64,000 nucleotides of DNA from Amycolatopsis jiangsuensis. GTDB taxonomy: Bacteria > Actinomycetota > Actinomycetes > Mycobacteriales > Pseudonocardiaceae. The notes under the pieces are model-generated. The model ran no database searches. It was not told the DNA's origin and saw only the letters and a list, made by a program, of their open reading frames with translations. The stretch covers positions 2,232,001-2,296,000 of the forward strand of contig NZ_JACHMG010000001.1 of assembly GCF_014204865.1 (NCBI RefSeq). The letters run 5' to 3'. Below, piece by piece: positions 50,651 to 59,237 of this stretch (positions are counted from its first letter, which is position 1; each line of letters begins with the position of its first letter). The translations under genes were made by a program, and so were the position numbers.

Positions 50651-52252
50651 CTACATCCGGAAGACGCCGAAGCCACCCTCGGCGCCCTTCACTGGTCCGT
50701 TGTGGATCGCCGACAGGCTGAGCCCGAGCACCGTGCGGGTGTCGCGCGGGTCGATGATGCCGTCGTCGTACAGCATGCCGGAGAGGAACATCGGCATCGA
50801 CTCCGCCTCGATCTGGTTCTCCACCATCGTGCGCATCGCCGCGTCGTTCTCCTCGCTGTACTCCTGCCCGCGGCCCGCGGCAGCAGCCCTGGCCACAATG
50901 GACAGCACACCGGCCAGCTGGGCCGGCCCCATCACCGCGGACTTCGCGCTCGGCCAGGCGAACAGGAAGCGGGGATCGTAGGCACGCCCGCACATCCCGT
51001 AGTGCCCCGCGCCGTAGGAGGCTCCCATGAGGACGGACAGATGCGGCACCTTCGAATTGGAGACCGCGTTGATCATCAGCGCACCGTGCTTGATGATGCC
51101 GCTCTGCTCGTACTCCTTGCCGACCATGTAGCCGGTGGTGTTGTGCAGGAACACCAGCGGGGTGTCGATCTGGTTGGCCAGCTGGATGAACTGAGCCGCC
51201 TTCTGCGACTCCTCACCGAAGAGCACCCCGCGGGCGTTGGCCAGTACTCCCACCGGATACCCGTGGATGTTCGCCCAGCCGGTGACCAGGCTCGACCCGT
51301 AGAGCGGTTTGAACTCGTCGAAGTCGGATCCGTCCACCACCCGGGCGATCACCTCGCGCGGGTCGAACGGGACCTTCAGGTCGGTGGGCACGATGCCCAG
51401 CAGGTCCTCGGCGTCGAACACCGGCTCGGCGTAGCCGGTCCGCGGCGCCGGGCCCTGTTTGCGCCAGTTGAGCCGCTTGACGATCCCGCGGCCGAGCCGG
51501 ATCGCGTCCTGCTCGTCGGCGGCGAGGTAGTCGGCCAGTCCGGAGGTGCGTGCGTGCATTTCCGCGCCGCCGAGGGACTCGTCATCGGACTCCTCCCCGG
51601 TGGCCATCTTCACCAGCGGCGGCCCGCCCAGGAACACCTTCGCGCGCTCCTTGACCATCACCACGTAGTCCGACATCCCCGGCAGGTACGCCCCGCCCGC
51701 GGTGGAGTTCCCGAACACCAACGCGATCGTGGGCACCTTCGCCGCCGACGACCGGGTGAGATCGCGGAAGACCCGGCCACCGGGGATGAAGATCTCCTTC
51801 TGGGTGGGCAGATCCGCACCGCCGGACTCGACCAGGTTGATCACCGGAAGCCGGTTCTGCGCGGCGATGTCGGCCGCACGGAAGGACTTCTTCGTGGTCC
51901 ACGGATTGCTCGCGCCACCCTTGACGGTGGGATCGCTCGCGGAGATCAGGCATTCGACGCCCTCCACGATGCCGATACCGGTGATCACGCTCGCTCCCAC
52001 GCGGTAGTCCGAGCCCCAGGCGGCCAGCGGCGAAAGCTCCAGGAACGGCGAATCCTCGTCCAGCAGCAGCTCGATCCGTTCCCGCGCCAGCAGCTTGCCG
52101 CGCCGGCGATGACGTTCCACGTACTTCTCGCCACCGCCGGCCACCGCCTTGGCGTGTTCGGCGTCGATCTCCGCGAGCTTCTCCAGCATCGACTCACGGT
52201 TGGCGGAGAACTCGTCCGCCCTCGTGTCCACTCGGGTCCTCAGTGTGGTCAT
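50651..52252 (-). CDS. accD1: acyl-CoA carboxylase beta subunit (carboxyltransferase)
   Basis: 533 residues with twin crotonase-type carboxyltransferase domains: SPFLELSPLAAWGSDYRVGA, GVECLISASDPTVKGGASNP, LVESGGADLPTQKEIFIPGG, PLVFLHNTTGYMVGKEYEQS and GASYGAGHYGMCGRAYDPRF. This matches the methylcrotonyl-CoA carboxylase beta family (AccD1), which carboxylates branched unsaturated acyl-CoAs. Overlapping starts bind it to the upstream acyl-CoA dehydrogenase. Symbol by analogy. Confidence 0.92.
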   Translation of the reverse strand: MTTLRTRVDTRADEFSANRESMLEKLAEIDAEHAKAVAGGGEKYVERHRRRGKLLARERIELLLDEDSPFLELSPLAAWGSDYRVGASVITGIGIVEGVECLISASDPTVKGGASNPWTTKKSFRAADIAAQNRLPVINLVESGGADLPTQKEIFIPGGRVFRDLTRSSAAKVPTIALVFGNSTAGGAYLPGMSDYVVMVKERAKVFLGGPPLVKMATGEESDDESLGGAEMHARTSGLADYLAADEQDAIRLGRGIVKRLNWRKQGPAPRTGYAEPVFDAEDLLGIVPTDLKVPFDPREVIARVVDGSDFDEFKPLYGSSLVTGWANIHGYPVGVLANARGVLFGEESQKAAQFIQLANQIDTPLVFLHNTTGYMVGKEYEQSGIIKHGALMINAVSNSKVPHLSVLMGASYGAGHYGMCGRAYDPRFLFAWPSAKSAVMGPAQLAGVLSIVARAAAAGRGQEYSEENDAAMRTMVENQIEAESMPMFLSGMLYDDGIIDPRDTRTVLGLSLSAIHNGPVKGAEGGFGVFRM

Positions 52253-53400
52253 GCGGTGTATCCCAATCGCTTCGCGGCCAGGCCGGTGAGGATTTCGGTG
52301 GTGCCGCCGCCGATCCCGAGGATGCGTACGTCACGGTAATGACGTTCCACCTCGGACTCGCGCATGTAGCCGAGACCGCCGTGCAGCTGCACGGCTTCGT
52401 TCACGACCCGTTCGGCGGCCTCGACAGCGGTGTTCTTGGCGAAACAGGCCTCGGCGATCACCTCTTCGCCGGCGACGTGCCGGACCGCGGTCTGCCGGGT
52501 GTAGGTGCGTGCGACGTCGACCTTGCGGGCCATTTCGGTGAGCTTGTGCTGCACGAGCTGCCGGGAAATCAGCGGACGGCCGAAAGTCTCGCGCATCCGG
52601 CACCACTCCAGCGTGAGCTCGAGCGCGCGCTGTGCGTGCGCATAAGCCTGCACGGCCAGTGACAGCCGCTCCGTGACGAACTGGGTGGCGACCTGCGCGA
52701 ATCCGCTGTTCTCCGCGCCGACCAAATTCTCCACCGGCACGCGTGCGTCCACATAGGACAACTCGGCGGTGTCGGAAGCGGCCCAGCCCATCTTCTCCAG
52801 CTTGCGTGACACGGTGAACCCGGGCGTACCACGTTCGACGACGAGCAACGAGATCCCGTGCGCACCCGGCTCGCCAGTACGCACCGCCGTGGTCACGAAG
52901 TCCGCACGGCAGCCGGACGTGATGAACGTCTTGGCCCCGTTGACAACATATTCGTCGCCTTCCCGGACCGCGGTGGTACGAATCCCGGCGACGTCGGAGC
53001 CACCGTCCGGCTCGGTCACCGCGAGCGCGCCGATCTTGTCCCCGGCGAGCGTCGGCCGCACCCAGCGCTCGATCTGCACCGGGTCGCCGGCCTCGGCGAC
53101 GTGCGGTACGGCGATCCCGCAGGTGAACAACGACGCGAAAAGGCCACCGGATCCACCCGCGTAGTGCAGTTCCTCGGCGACCACCAGCGCGTCGAGGTAG
53201 TCGCCGCCACCACCGCCCACTGGCTCCGGGAACGAGACGCCGAGCAGTCCCAGGTCACCGGCCTTGCGGTGCAGGTCGCGGGGCAGCTCCCCGGCACGCT
53301 CCCACTCGTCGAGGTGCGGCAGGACTTCCTTCTCCGCGAACCGCCGTACCGTCGCGCGCAGCTCCCGGCGTTCGGGTGTCGCGAAGGGATCCAGGGTCAC
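52249..53400 (-). CDS. acyl-CoA dehydrogenase (proximal gene)
   Basis: 383 residues from a GTG overlapping the AtuA-family stop. GVSFPEPVGGGGGDYLDALV, LAVTEPDGGSDVAGIRTTAV, EYVVNGAKTFITSGCRADFV and the C-terminal VQLHGGLGYMRESEVERHYR with DVRILGIGGGTTEILTGLAA place it with citronellyl/isovaleryl-CoA-type dehydrogenases. It would supply the unsaturated acyl-CoA for the carboxylase encoded next. Confidence 0.9.
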   Translation of the reverse strand: MTLDPFATPERRELRATVRRFAEKEVLPHLDEWERAGELPRDLHRKAGDLGLLGVSFPEPVGGGGGDYLDALVVAEELHYAGGSGGLFASLFTCGIAVPHVAEAGDPVQIERWVRPTLAGDKIGALAVTEPDGGSDVAGIRTTAVREGDEYVVNGAKTFITSGCRADFVTTAVRTGEPGAHGISLLVVERGTPGFTVSRKLEKMGWAASDTAELSYVDARVPVENLVGAENSGFAQVATQFVTERLSLAVQAYAHAQRALELTLEWCRMRETFGRPLISRQLVQHKLTEMARKVDVARTYTRQTAVRHVAGEEVIAEACFAKNTAVEAAERVVNEAVQLHGGLGYMRESEVERHYRDVRILGIGGGTTEILTGLAAKRLGYTA

Positions 53401-55094
53401 AGCAGCTCCTCCGGCACGTCGAGTTCCCGCGCCCGCAGCCATTCGCCGAGCGCTTTCGCCTGCGGATCGAACCGTGCCTGCGAGGCGACGCCTTCGCCGA
53501 GGATCCCCTCGACCACGAAGTTCACCGCCCGCAGGTTCGGCAAGATGTGCCGGGTGACCGGCAAGCCTTCGGTTTCCGGCAGCAGCCGGCGGAACTCCGC
53601 CACGGTGAGCCGGTGCGCAAGCCAGCGCCAGGCGGCGTCCGAACGCACCCAGACGCCGACGTTGGCGTTGCCCCCCTTGTCCCCGCTGCGGGCGCCGGCC
53701 ACTTTTCCGAGTGGGGCCCGTCGCACCGGACCCGAGGGCAACGGCTCGGGCAGCGCCGGTTCCTCCACTTCGGACAGAACACGGGTTTCCGCGGCCGGCG
53801 CGATGTCGACCCGCGTTTCATCGGGCAGCACCGCCACGTGCGGTACCTCGGCAGCGTCCACATAGGCCGCCGAGTAGACCCCGTAGGGCGAAGCGTCCGA
53901 AGGCGGTGCTGTGACGTGGAAACCCGGATAGCTGGCCAGCGCCAGCTCCACCGCGGCCCCGCTGAACGCTCTGCCGGCGACCTTCGGATCGGCGTCCTTC
54001 ACAGTAACGTGCAAGAGCGCGCTGGCCTGTTCCTCGGTTTCCGCGTCCGCGTGATCGGTACGGGCGAGCGTCCACTTGAGATCCGCGGGGCGCCGGTTCG
54101 CCAGCGCCCCTTCCAGCTGCTCGCGCACCAGCGCGGCTTTCTCCTCGATGTCGAGTCCGGTGAGGACGAACGTGGTCTCGTTGCGGAAACCACCGAGCCG
54201 GTTGAGACACACCTTCAACGTCGGCGGCGGCGCTTCCCCGCGCACGCCGGAGATCCGGACCCGGTCCGGACCGTCCTCGTCCAGCACCAGGGTGTCGAAC
54301 CGGGCGGTCACATCGGGGTTCGCGTAGCGGGCACCCGCGATCTCGTACAGCAGCTGCGCGGTGACCGTGCCGGTGTTGACCGCTCCCCCTGTGCCCGGGT
54401 GTTTCGTGATCACGCTGGACCCGTCGGCGTGGATTTCCGCGATCGGGAAACCCGGGACCCCGATCGGCTGCTCACGGAAGAACGCGTAGTTGCCGCCGGT
54501 CGCCTGGGCACCGCATTCGATCACGTGCCCGGCGGCCACCGCGCCGGCCAGCGCGTCGTAGTTCTCCCGCGCCCAGCCGAAGTGCGCCGCGGCCGGTCCG
54601 ACGATCACCGAGGCGTCGGTCACCCGGCCGGTGACGACCACGTCGGCTCCCGCACGCAGACCCTCCACAATGCCCCAGGAGCCGAGATAGGCGTTGGCGG
54701 TCAAGGGCTTGCCGAAACCGAGCTCGTCCGCGCGGCCGATCAGGTCGTCCCCCTCGACGTGCGCGATCGAGACGTCGAGGCCGAGTTTCCCGGCCAGCGC
54801 GCGCAGCGCGGCGGCGAGCCCGGCCGGATTGAGCCCGCCCGCGTTCGCGACGATCCGGACGCCCTTGTCCTTGGCCAGGCCCAGGTTCTCCTCCATCTGC
54901 CGGAGAAACGTCTTCGCGTACCCGCGATCCGGATCCTTCATCCGGTCCCGGCCGAGGATGAGCATGGTGAGCTCGGCGAGGTAGTCACCGGTCAGTACGT
55001 CCAGCGGCCCGCCGGTGAGCATCTCGCGCACGGCGGAGAACCGGTCGCCGTAGAACCCGGACGCGTTGCCGATCCGCAGCGCTGGGGCGCTCAC
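53397..55094 (-). CDS. acyclic terpene utilisation AtuA family protein (DUF1446)
   Basis: 565 residues. LRIGNASGFYGDRFSAVREM, GDYLAELTMLILGRDRMKDP, NAGGLNPAGLAAALRALAGK, VTGRVTDASVIVGPAAAHFG and VIECGAQATGGNYAFF are the DUF1446 signatures, and a C-terminal AtuA-like ferredoxin-fold segment follows (GARSGDKGGNANVGVWVR). AtuA is needed for citronellol/geraniol growth in Pseudomonas; its reaction is not established. Here it sits with the carboxylase and dehydrogenase genes in one overlapping operon. Confidence 0.9.
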   Translation of the reverse strand: MSAPALRIGNASGFYGDRFSAVREMLTGGPLDVLTGDYLAELTMLILGRDRMKDPDRGYAKTFLRQMEENLGLAKDKGVRIVANAGGLNPAGLAAALRALAGKLGLDVSIAHVEGDDLIGRADELGFGKPLTANAYLGSWGIVEGLRAGADVVVTGRVTDASVIVGPAAAHFGWARENYDALAGAVAAGHVIECGAQATGGNYAFFREQPIGVPGFPIAEIHADGSSVITKHPGTGGAVNTGTVTAQLLYEIAGARYANPDVTARFDTLVLDEDGPDRVRISGVRGEAPPPTLKVCLNRLGGFRNETTFVLTGLDIEEKAALVREQLEGALANRRPADLKWTLARTDHADAETEEQASALLHVTVKDADPKVAGRAFSGAAVELALASYPGFHVTAPPSDASPYGVYSAAYVDAAEVPHVAVLPDETRVDIAPAAETRVLSEVEEPALPEPLPSGPVRRAPLGKVAGARSGDKGGNANVGVWVRSDAAWRWLAHRLTVAEFRRLLPETEGLPVTRHILPNLRAVNFVVEGILGEGVASQARFDPQAKALGEWLRARELDVPEELL

Positions 55095-55882
55095 GCGAAC
55101 TGCCCTGCTTCGCGCCCGGATCCGGGCGGCCCGGCGAACGCCTGCGCGATGCCGAGCCATTCGCGCACCTCGTCGCCGGTGGCGACCAGGTCGGTGTCGT
55201 CGGGGTGGCGGCGCTGCGTGACGACCAGGCAGAAGCCGAGCGCGCTGCCGGTCAGCCGTTGTTCGGCGCCCTCCGGGCCGAACGCCCAGACAGTGCCGTC
55301 CGGTGCGGTGAGCTCCACCCGGAACTCCTCCACGGGTGGCGCGAGCGAGTTCAGTTTGTAGGCGAAGTCCCGGGTCCGCGTGCCGAACCGGGCGATGTGC
55401 CACAGCCGCGCGCCGGGCTCACGGGTGACTCCGAGCGCGTCGGCGATGTCCTGCCCGTGCGCCCAGGTCTCCATCATCCGCGCGGTGGCCATGGACGCCG
55501 CGCTCATCGGCGGCCCGTACCACGGCAGCTTTTGCCCCGCGGGCACCGCGGCGAGCGCTTCGGCGAGCTCGGCGCGCACAGTGCGCCACCGCGCGAGCAG
55601 CTGCCCCGGCGACTGCTCGGCCCCTTCGACGGCACCGCGGTCGACGTAGTCCTCGCCGACGCTGAGCAAGTTCTCCACCTCGGCCTGCCAGTCTTCCGGA
55701 CGGCTCGCGGAGATCAGCGCCTTCTCGTCGGTCCACGCCAGATGCGCGATCTGGTGCGCGACGGTCCACCCCGGGGCCGGCGTCGGCCGCGCCCAGTCCG
55801 CGGGCGCCAGGTCCGCCACGAGGTCGTCGACCACCTGCGATTCGTCCGCCAGATCCCCGAGGATCACGGCGAGATCAGCCAT
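55091..55882 (-). CDS. TIGR03084 family (MDMPI/DinB-like) metal-binding protein
   Basis: 263 residues. The helical metal-binding domain has PAPGWTVAHQIAHLAWTDEK, EALAAVPAGQKLPWYGPPMS and METWAHGQDIADALG, whose His residues resemble mycothiol-dependent maleylpyruvate isomerase ligands. The C-terminal sheet region has WAFGPEGAEQRLTGSALGFC. It is the first gene of the operon, with AGGCG before the ATG. A thiol-dependent role in acyl catabolism is only inferred. Confidence 0.82.
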   Translation of the reverse strand: MADLAVILGDLADESQVVDDLVADLAPADWARPTPAPGWTVAHQIAHLAWTDEKALISASRPEDWQAEVENLLSVGEDYVDRGAVEGAEQSPGQLLARWRTVRAELAEALAAVPAGQKLPWYGPPMSAASMATARMMETWAHGQDIADALGVTREPGARLWHIARFGTRTRDFAYKLNSLAPPVEEFRVELTAPDGTVWAFGPEGAEQRLTGSALGFCLVVTQRRHPDDTDLVATGDEVREWLGIAQAFAGPPGSGREAGQFA

Positions 55883-55941
55883 CCTGCGCCTCCCAGCGTC
55901 AGCGGGCACCTGGCGCCCAGCCTGGACCGCGCCGCGAGAAA

Positions 55942-55959
55942 AATCAAGCACGCATGATT
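55942..55959 (-). promoter_or_regulatory. 18-bp palindrome, TetR operator candidate
   Basis: AATCAAGCACGCATGATT pairs as AATCAnGC-nn-GCnTGATT, 59 bases upstream of the first gene of the acyl-CoA operon. The shape and position fit a TetR dimer site for the operon's own regulator. Confidence 0.6.
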
Positions 55960-56083
55960 GTTTCCCCGCGACGGTCGCTCCGGACTTCCCCGCCCCGACC
56001 ACCGACCAGCCGCAACCGGACAATCCGTGAACGACACCTTCACGGATTCCTGGAGGCCTGCACGACCTCCAGCCGGAGTGTGT

Positions 56084-56455
56084 TCAGCCGCGCCCGGTTT
56101 CGATCACGCAGAACCTGTTGCCCTCGGGGTCGGCCAGCACGACGAAATCCGCGTCCGGCGGGTAGTGCGGCCAGTCGACCCGGCTCGCGCCCAGCGCCAC
56201 CAGGCGGTCGACTTCCGCCGCCTGGTCGGCGGCATCCCCCGCGTACAGGTCCAGGTGCACCCGCGGCTCCTCCGGCGCGGGCCCGTCGGTGAGCTGAAGC
56301 GACAACCCCGGCCCCGCTCCCCCAGCGGGGACCAGTACCACGAAGTCCGGTTCCGGATCCGCGTCGCGCGGGACGTAGCCGAGAGCGTCCTGCCAGAAGG
56401 CGGCTGCCCGGGCCATGTTCCCGGCGCCGAGGACCACCGTGCCGAGTCGAAGCAT
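56084..56455 (-). CDS. VOC (glyoxalase/bleomycin resistance) family protein
   Basis: 123 residues with two beta-alpha-beta-beta-beta units: TVVLGAGNMARAAAFWQDAL GYVP at the start, HLDLYAGDAADQAAEVDRLV and FVVLADPEGNRFCVIETG at the end. The metal-ligand positions (His in HLDLY, Glu in VIETG) are present. Function ranges from isomerase to drug sequestration. It lies 12 bases downstream of a tetR gene on the same strand, so it is probably co-regulated with it. Confidence 0.82.
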   Translation of the reverse strand: MLRLGTVVLGAGNMARAAAFWQDALGYVPRDADPEPDFVVLVPAGGAGPGLSLQLTDGPAPEEPRVHLDLYAGDAADQAAEVDRLVALGASRVDWPHYPPDADFVVLADPEGNRFCVIETGRG

Positions 56456-56467
56456 CGTCCGGCCTTT

Positions 56468-57151
56468 CTACGAGAGACGCAGGCCGGCCAGGACAAGGTC
56501 GATGCCCGCGAGGAACTGCTCCCGGTCGTCATGGTCGCGCATCTGGCCGGCGATCGCGCGCGCGAACGAGTACTCGTCCGGATCGAGCTCTTCCCATGCG
56601 GTCGACACCGCGTCGAGGAAATCGGCCCGGTTCGCGCCGTCGGCCGAGGTGCGGGCGCTCGCCGAGTTCGCGGCGTTCTGGCCGGCGGCACCGAGGACGT
56701 AGTGCACCAGCACCGAAGTCGTGACGAACCAGGTCGCCTCCGGCACGCCGAGCGCGCGGACCCGGCGGCCGATGCTCTCGTAGATCCGCGGCACCACCGG
56801 CCCGTTCCGGGTGAACTGCCTCGACAGCTGTCCACCGAGCCAGGGATGGGCGGCAATCGCCTCGTACAGCCCCAGCGCGACGGCGCGGAGTTCGTCCTCC
56901 GGCCCGGCCGGGGACTGCTCGCTCCCGACGGCCAGCGCGTCCGCGACGACCCCGTCGGTGGCGACGGCCAGCAGCTCGTCCTTGTTCGCCACGTGCCAGT
57001 AGATCGCGCCCGGTCCGGTGGCCAGCCGCTCGGTGAGCACCCGGAACGTCAGCGCGCTCTCGCCACCGGAGTCCAGCAGCTCCACCGCGGCCTCGACGAT
57101 GCGCTCCCGGGAGAGCGCCGCGCTTCGCCGCCCCTTCCGTGTTGCCGTCAT
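56468..57151 (-). CDS. TetR family regulator (TetR_C/TetR-type)
   Basis: 227 residues: ALSRERIVEAAVELLDSGGE, LTERLATGPGAIYWHVANKD and ELLAVATDGVV form the helix-turn-helix in the TetR/TetR_C_1 style. The C-terminal domain has PWLGGQLSRQFTRNGPVVPR. GAGGAG precedes the ATG. It is divergent from an FAD monooxygenase, exactly the tetR-tetA/tetX type of arrangement, with palindromes between. Confidence 0.87.
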   Translation of the reverse strand: MTATRKGRRSAALSRERIVEAAVELLDSGGESALTFRVLTERLATGPGAIYWHVANKDELLAVATDGVVADALAVGSEQSPAGPEDELRAVALGLYEAIAAHPWLGGQLSRQFTRNGPVVPRIYESIGRRVRALGVPEATWFVTTSVLVHYVLGAAGQNAANSASARTSADGANRADFLDAVSTAWEELDPDEYSFARAIAGQMRDHDDREQFLAGIDLVLAGLRLS

Positions 57152-57160
57152 CTCCTCATC

Positions 57161-57210
57161 TTGACACGACTGGAGCGGCGTTCCAAGATTGGAACAGCAT
57201 TCCAGACAAC
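57161..57210. promoter_or_regulatory. divergent promoter with overlapping TetR operators
   Basis: GTTCCAA/TTGGAAC with a GA centre (57180-57195) is flanked by TGGAG-TTCCA and TGGAA-TTCCA half-site pairs sharing the same half sites. TTGACA (57161-57166) with CAAGAT (57184-57189), 17 bases apart, is a good promoter for the rightward monooxygenase, and its -10 lies inside the operator. Confidence 0.7.
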
Positions 57211-57224
57211 CTCGAGGAGTTCTC

Positions 57225-58358
57225 ATGAGCCCGCACGTCACGATCATCGGAGCCGGCCTCGGCGGCCTCGTCCTGGCCCGCGTTCTGCACGTCCACGACA
57301 TCCCGGCCACGGTCTACGAGGCCGAGGCCTCGGCCACCGCGCGAACGCAGGGCGGGCTGCTGGACATCCACGAGGAAAACGGGCAGCTCGCCCTCGAAGC
57401 AGCCGGCCTGACCGGGGAATTCCGCAGCCTGATCCTGGAGGGCCATCAGCAGATGCGGATTCTCGACCGGCACGCCGCGGTGCTCTACGACGAACCCGAC
57501 GACGGCACCGGCGGCCGGCCAGAGGTGTCCCGCGGCGACCTCCGGCGGCTGCTGCTCGACTCGCTCCCGCCCGGCACCGTCCACTGGGGACACAAAGTCA
57601 CCGGCGTCCGCGCGCTCGGCGAAGGCAGGCACGAGGTGACCTTCGCGCACGGTGCCACGATCACCACCGAGCTGCTGGTGGGCGCGGACGGGGCCTGGTC
57701 GAAAGTCCGGCCGCTGCTGTCCGGTGCCGTTCCGGAGTACACCGGAATGTCTTACGTCGAAACCTTTCTCGCCGACTCCGACACCCGGTATCCGGCCACC
57801 GCGAGCGCCGTGGGCGGCGGCGGCATGCTCAGCCTGACGCCGGGCAAGGGCATCCAGGCGCACCGGGAAAAGGGTGACACCCTGCACGCCTACGTGGCAC
57901 TCACCCGGTCACCGGAGTGGTTTGCCGGCATCGACTTCACCGACGCCGCCGCGGCGGCCACGCGGATCGCCCGGGAGTTCGACGGCTGGGCACCGGAACT
58001 CACCGCGCTGATCACCGGCGGCGAAAGCGCTCCGATCCTGCGCCCGCTCCACACGCTGCCGATCGAGCACCGATGGGAACGGGTACCGGGCGTCACTCTG
58101 GTCGGCGACGCGGCACACCTCGCCCCGCCGAACGGCGAAGGCGCCAACTTGGCCCTGTACGACGGCGCCGAACTCGGTGCGGCACTGGCCGCCCACCCCG
58201 GCGACGCGGAAACCGCGCTCGCCGAGTACGAGCGGGCGATGTTCCCCCGCAGTGCGGAAGCCGCCGCCGACGGCGCGCAATTGCACGAACTCATGTTCGG
58301 TGACGCCGCGCCGCAGAGCCTCATCACCATGTTCACCGGGGCCGGCCCGTCTTATTGA
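57225..58358 (+). CDS. FAD-dependent monooxygenase (TetX-like aromatic hydroxylase)
   Basis: 377 residues. The FAD motif GAGLGGLVLARVLHVHDIPA (about 8-27), the DG motif ELLVGADGAWSKVRP (about 155-170) and the second FAD motif LVGDAAHLAPPNGEGANLAL (about 290-310) are those of PHBH/TetX-type monooxygenases. Substrates include phenols and tetracyclines; the adjacent tetR gene suggests induction by a small aromatic. GAGGAG precedes the ATG. Confidence 0.88.
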   Translation: MSPHVTIIGAGLGGLVLARVLHVHDIPATVYEAEASATARTQGGLLDIHEENGQLALEAAGLTGEFRSLILEGHQQMRILDRHAAVLYDEPDDGTGGRPEVSRGDLRRLLLDSLPPGTVHWGHKVTGVRALGEGRHEVTFAHGATITTELLVGADGAWSKVRPLLSGAVPEYTGMSYVETFLADSDTRYPATASAVGGGGMLSLTPGKGIQAHREKGDTLHAYVALTRSPEWFAGIDFTDAAAAATRIAREFDGWAPELTALITGGESAPILRPLHTLPIEHRWERVPGVTLVGDAAHLAPPNGEGANLALYDGAELGAALAAHPGDAETALAEYERAMFPRSAEAAADGAQLHELMFGDAAPQSLITMFTGAGPSY

Positions 58359-58362
58359 CAGC

Positions 58363-58391
58363 TTGTCAGCAACGCCGTGGTGGCCTATTTT
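58363..58391 (+). promoter_or_regulatory. leaderless promoter for enoyl-CoA hydratase gene
   Basis: TTGTCA (58363-58368) and TATTTT (58386-58391) are 17 bases apart; the -10 ends 6 bases before the ATG and no ribosome-binding site is seen. A TGACA/TGTCA inverted repeat overlaps the preceding stop. Confidence 0.6.
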
Positions 58392-58397
58392 CGGCGC

Positions 58398-59237
58398 ATG
58401 GATTCCTACGCGGAGGTCAGCTACGAGGTCACCGCGCGGGTGGCGACGGTGTTGCTCGACCGGCCGCGGGCACGCAACGGCTACACCGTGCGGATGGCCG
58501 ACGAGCTCGCCGACGCGCTCGAGCGGGCGGACCGCGACGACGACGTGCGCGCCGTCGTGCTCGGCACCACCGGCACCGACTTCTCGGTGGGCGCGGACCT
58601 CGCCTCCGGCGGTTTCGACTTCGGCACCGGGGACGGGCCGCCACCCGGATGGCAGGAGCCGGCCGGGCGGGTCTCCCGCCGGATCTTCACCATGGCCACC
58701 CCGGTCATCGCCGCGTTGCGCGGCGCCTCGGTCGGGGCCGGGATCACCATCACGCTTTCCTGCGACTACCGCCTCGCCTCGACGGATTCGAAGTTCGGGT
58801 TCGTGTTCACCCGCCGCGGCATCGCCCCCGAAGGCGGGGCCGCCTGGTACCTCCCGCGGCTCGTGGGAATGGGCACCGCGTTCGACTGGCTGCTCAGCGG
58901 CCGCGTGTTCGGCCCGGACGAGGCGCTGCGAGCCGGCCTCGTGCACCGCGTCGTCCCGCCGGACGAGGTGCTCGCGCAGGCACAGCAGCTGGCCGCGGAG
59001 CTCGCCGCGCACACCGCGCCGGTCGCGGTGGCGCTCACCCGGCAGATGCTGCACCGGATGGCGGCGGCACCCACGCCGTACGAGGTGCACGAGCTGGACT
59101 CGAAGCTGGTCGGCGATCTGCCCGCGAACGCCGACGCGGTCGAGGGAGTCCGCTCCTTCCTGGAGAAACGCCCACCCGAATTCCCCGGACGGGTCGGCAC
59201 CGACCTGCCGTCGTACCTGCCGTGGGTGAACACGTGA
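58398..59237 (+). CDS. enoyl-CoA hydratase/isomerase family protein
   Basis: 279 residues with crotonase motifs: VATVLLDRPRARNGYTVRMA, GTDFSVGADLASGGF (oxyanion-hole loop), FTMATPVIAALRGASVGAGI and FTRRGIAPEGGAAWYLPRLV (catalytic Glu in PEGG). The likely role is hydration of an enoyl-CoA, though the family has varied reactions. Its stop overlaps the next gene's GTG (GTGA). Confidence 0.88.
   Translation: MDSYAEVSYEVTARVATVLLDRPRARNGYTVRMADELADALERADRDDDVRAVVLGTTGTDFSVGADLASGGFDFGTGDGPPPGWQEPAGRVSRRIFTMATPVIAALRGASVGAGITITLSCDYRLASTDSKFGFVFTRRGIAPEGGAAWYLPRLVGMGTAFDWLLSGRVFGPDEALRAGLVHRVVPPDEVLAQAQQLAAELAAHTAPVAVALTRQMLHRMAAAPTPYEVHELDSKLVGDLPANADAVEGVRSFLEKRPPEFPGRVGTDLPSYLPWVNT

Noticed and set aside
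53397..55094. Complete Pseudomonas-type atu terpene cluster
   Set aside because: Only AtuA-, dehydrogenase- and carboxylase-like genes are present; atuB/E/G/H equivalents are not recognisable in the operon.
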